From: Lingula anatina
Taxonomy: Eukaryota; Brachiopoda; Lingulata; Lingulida; Lingulidae
NCBI RefSeq assembly: GCF_001039355.2
Contig: NW_019775834.1
Location: 148,459-196,481 of the forward strand
DNA: 48,023 bases
Direction of reading: 5' to 3'
The notes beneath the pieces are model-generated. The model searched no databases. It was not told the origin of the DNA and saw nothing but the letters and a program-made list of their open reading frames with translations. Within the stretch, counting starts at the first letter, position 1. Each line of letters opens with the position of its first letter. A program made the translations under genes and the position numbers. Positions 46,040 through 48,023 of this stretch are shown one piece after another.

Positions 46040-48023
46040 TTTCAACATACATGTATATATCATATGCTTTCAAATAATACTGTACATATTAGCTCTATAT
46101 ACCTATTTTGAAGAGACTTCATTGTTTGCATTTAACGATTTTAATTTATATTAACCCAGCGGGCAAATTATGTTGTTTTAACGTTAAAACAACGTTGAAC
46201 CATAACGTTGAGTAGACATTGAATAAACGTTGGATTTAAAAGTTGTGTCAACCTCAGATAACAACGTTATATCAACTCCACCCAGCGGGAAATTAGCCTG
46301 GATATGTTTAGCAGCAGGACAAGTTTGACGGCTAAATATATGTAGGGTATAAATGTATGGCCTTTAAGTTAGAATTTTCAAGATTTAGACCAACATATAC
46401 AGTTCTTTTCTTATATATATATATATATAACAAAGTCATATTCACCTCAACCTGTCTATCTATAACAGGTTACCAAGATCTGTTAACTCCACCACTTTTA
46501 CAGCAACTTATTCATCCTAGTGTTATCTGACCTTGGAAGCATTTCAGTTTATTGGAATGTATTTCTGAATAACAAGTTAAGAAAATTCACTAGTTAACTA
46601 AAGACACAAAACAACTGTCAATTTTACTTTAAAACCATTTTGTTATTATTTTGATAAATTTAGTTACAGTATTGATAAACAAAGTATCACGTTTTCAATA
46701 ATTAATATTTTAAATTACAATTCATAACTGCAAGGTTGTGTCATTGACCAAAATACAACGTTGAGTCAACGTCACATTATGACGGTGTTTCGACGTGGCT
46801 GGATCAACGTTGATTTGACGTTGACTTTAGGTAGATCAACGGCAATTCAACGTATCAACCTGTTTTCAACGTTGATCCAACGCAACTATGCCTGCTGGGA
46901 AATAGTTTACCTACATGTTCAAAGAGCATGTCTATTTGTAAACAAAATGTTATATTCTTCGTAGTTTTAACTTTGAGGGAAAACGTTTTATTTATCAAAG
47001 TGCACGATTACAGACAGCAGTGGCGGACTTAGGGGGTTGTCGGGGAGGGGGGGTCCTGACCCCCCTCCTTCGATTTCTGAAAAAAAATTGCAACAGTGGT
47101 CCTCTCTTGAAATAAGAATTTTGAAGCTGAATCATAGTTCTAAACCGTACCACCATTCGCCCTCTAAAATACCAAAAATACTCTTCAGCGGGCCCAGAAC
47201 GTCACACCAAGGGAGAGGGGCTTCGCATCCGCGGACCCCCGCCCCCCTCCCCTTCAAATAATCCTGGACCAGCCCCTGGGCCATGTTGTTGCATGACTAA
47301 ATTGATATTGTCAGTTTTTATCTTTTGAACTACTGCCGGTTACAGGATTTTTGCTAGGGGGACGAGGTAATGGGCCATCATGGTAAGGCTGTAAAACGTC
47401 CTTTGTTTGCTGGGCTGTCTTTATTTTATGGGGGAAAGGGATGGATGATGTTTTTTTTTTTTATTTTATCTCGCGCATGTGATGTTGCATGGTTTTTGTG
47501 ACAAAGAAAGGGAGACGTCCCGGGGTACCTTCAGGGCTCAATAAGGGGATGGGGCCCTCTCCTCCCCAAACCGCAATAGAAAACATTTGGTCAATTTTAG
47601 ATTATTATGACTTCAACAGCTGTATTTTTTATATCTTTTTATAAAAAAATGTAAGTATTTCATGTCTAAATATCCTAAACAGCGCATGCCTACCTCATTC
47701 AGAAAATGCTCTGGTACCGGGGGTATATTACATGTATAGACCTACCACATCTTAAACTTCAGCCAAACGTGTTTTATGTTTGAGAGAATGCCGGTTACGT
47801 TGCAATTAGAACGTACGACAGCTAGCTGTACACTGTAGTTTGTATGGCGAGATACTGTCATAGTACATTCCATTTTATAAGACTTAATTTTATGATCTCA
47901 ATCAGATCTTACGGGGGATTGGCAACTGTACGCAACGGCCCTGGTAATGCAATGAGGAAGTCATGTGATCTGCGAGCTAATAAAAACTAGGTCACGTCAC
48001 GACCTCCTAAGTCAATAGTATTA
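46030..48023 (+). repeat. direct repeat, right copy (runs off the window)
   Basis: Same order and orientation as 29890-31205: AGCTCTATATACCTATTTTG, the GCGGATTTAG-type repeat (47023-47283), then the stretch ending AAGTCAATAGTATTA. It is interrupted by an inserted element at 46155-46899. The last 140 bases are the ones that lie just upstream of the caspase in the left copy. Confidence 0.85.
46155..46899. mobile_element. non-autonomous insertion with CCCAGC ends and AACGTTG-rich body
   Basis: It begins CCCAGCGGGCA and ends TGCCTGCTGGG as imperfect inverted termini. CAACGTTG-type motifs cluster at both ends (46170-46275 and 46755-46885). It is absent from the matching position of the left direct repeat, so the insertion is younger than the duplication. 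There is no coding capacity. Confidence 0.75.

Overview
This is animal nuclear DNA: AT-rich, spliced genes with GT-AG introns, a signal-anchored Golgi-type enzyme, a TRAF adaptor, a DED caspase and a ZU5/death-domain/CARD protein. Dense foldback elements, long microsatellites, many TACATGTA-like words and a 470-base assembly gap point to a draft marine-invertebrate genome. A lophotrochozoan such as a bivalve or gastropod fits best; amphioxus or a hemichordate cannot be excluded.

Layout. 0.9-6.2 kb is the left arm of a large inverted duplication. It carries the 3' exons of a minus-strand gene that continues to 13.8 kb. Joining six exons in phase gives a predicted 784-residue protein: four C2HC zinc fingers, ZU5, UPA, death domain, CARD. 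One 4.9-kb intron is filled with a giant foldback array of about 730-bp repeat units. 14-18 kb is repeats plus the assembly gap. 18.1-21.4 kb (minus) is a two-exon predicted type II membrane protein of up to 1006 residues: degenerate GT32-like domain, polysaccharide pyruvyl transferase-like domain, intact GT32-like (alpha-1,4-glycosyltransferase type) domain. 21.6-24.8 kb is repeats. 24.9-29.3 kb (plus) is an eight-exon TRAF gene (544 residues), and 31.5-36.6 kb (plus) is an eight-exon DED caspase (422 residues, catalytic residues present). 38.2-40.1 kb (minus) holds a broken ADAMTS-like remnant. 40.5-44.5 kb is the right inverted arm, with a 5'-truncated copy of the ZU5-DD-CARD gene that has lost the death-domain exon. 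44.3-45.1 kb is a cluster of foldback elements. 46.0 kb to the window end repeats, in direct orientation, the region just upstream of the caspase.

Functionally, three death-fold or TRAF genes sit within about 33 kb: an UNC5CL/PIDD-like scaffold with DD and CARD, a TRAF ubiquitin-ligase adaptor, and an initiator-type caspase. These are classes that cooperate in NF-kB and apoptosis signalling in other animals. The local inverted and direct duplications suggest an expanding, rearranging innate-immunity or cell-death cluster. The cluster's joint function is inference; the domain calls and exon phases are read from the sequence.
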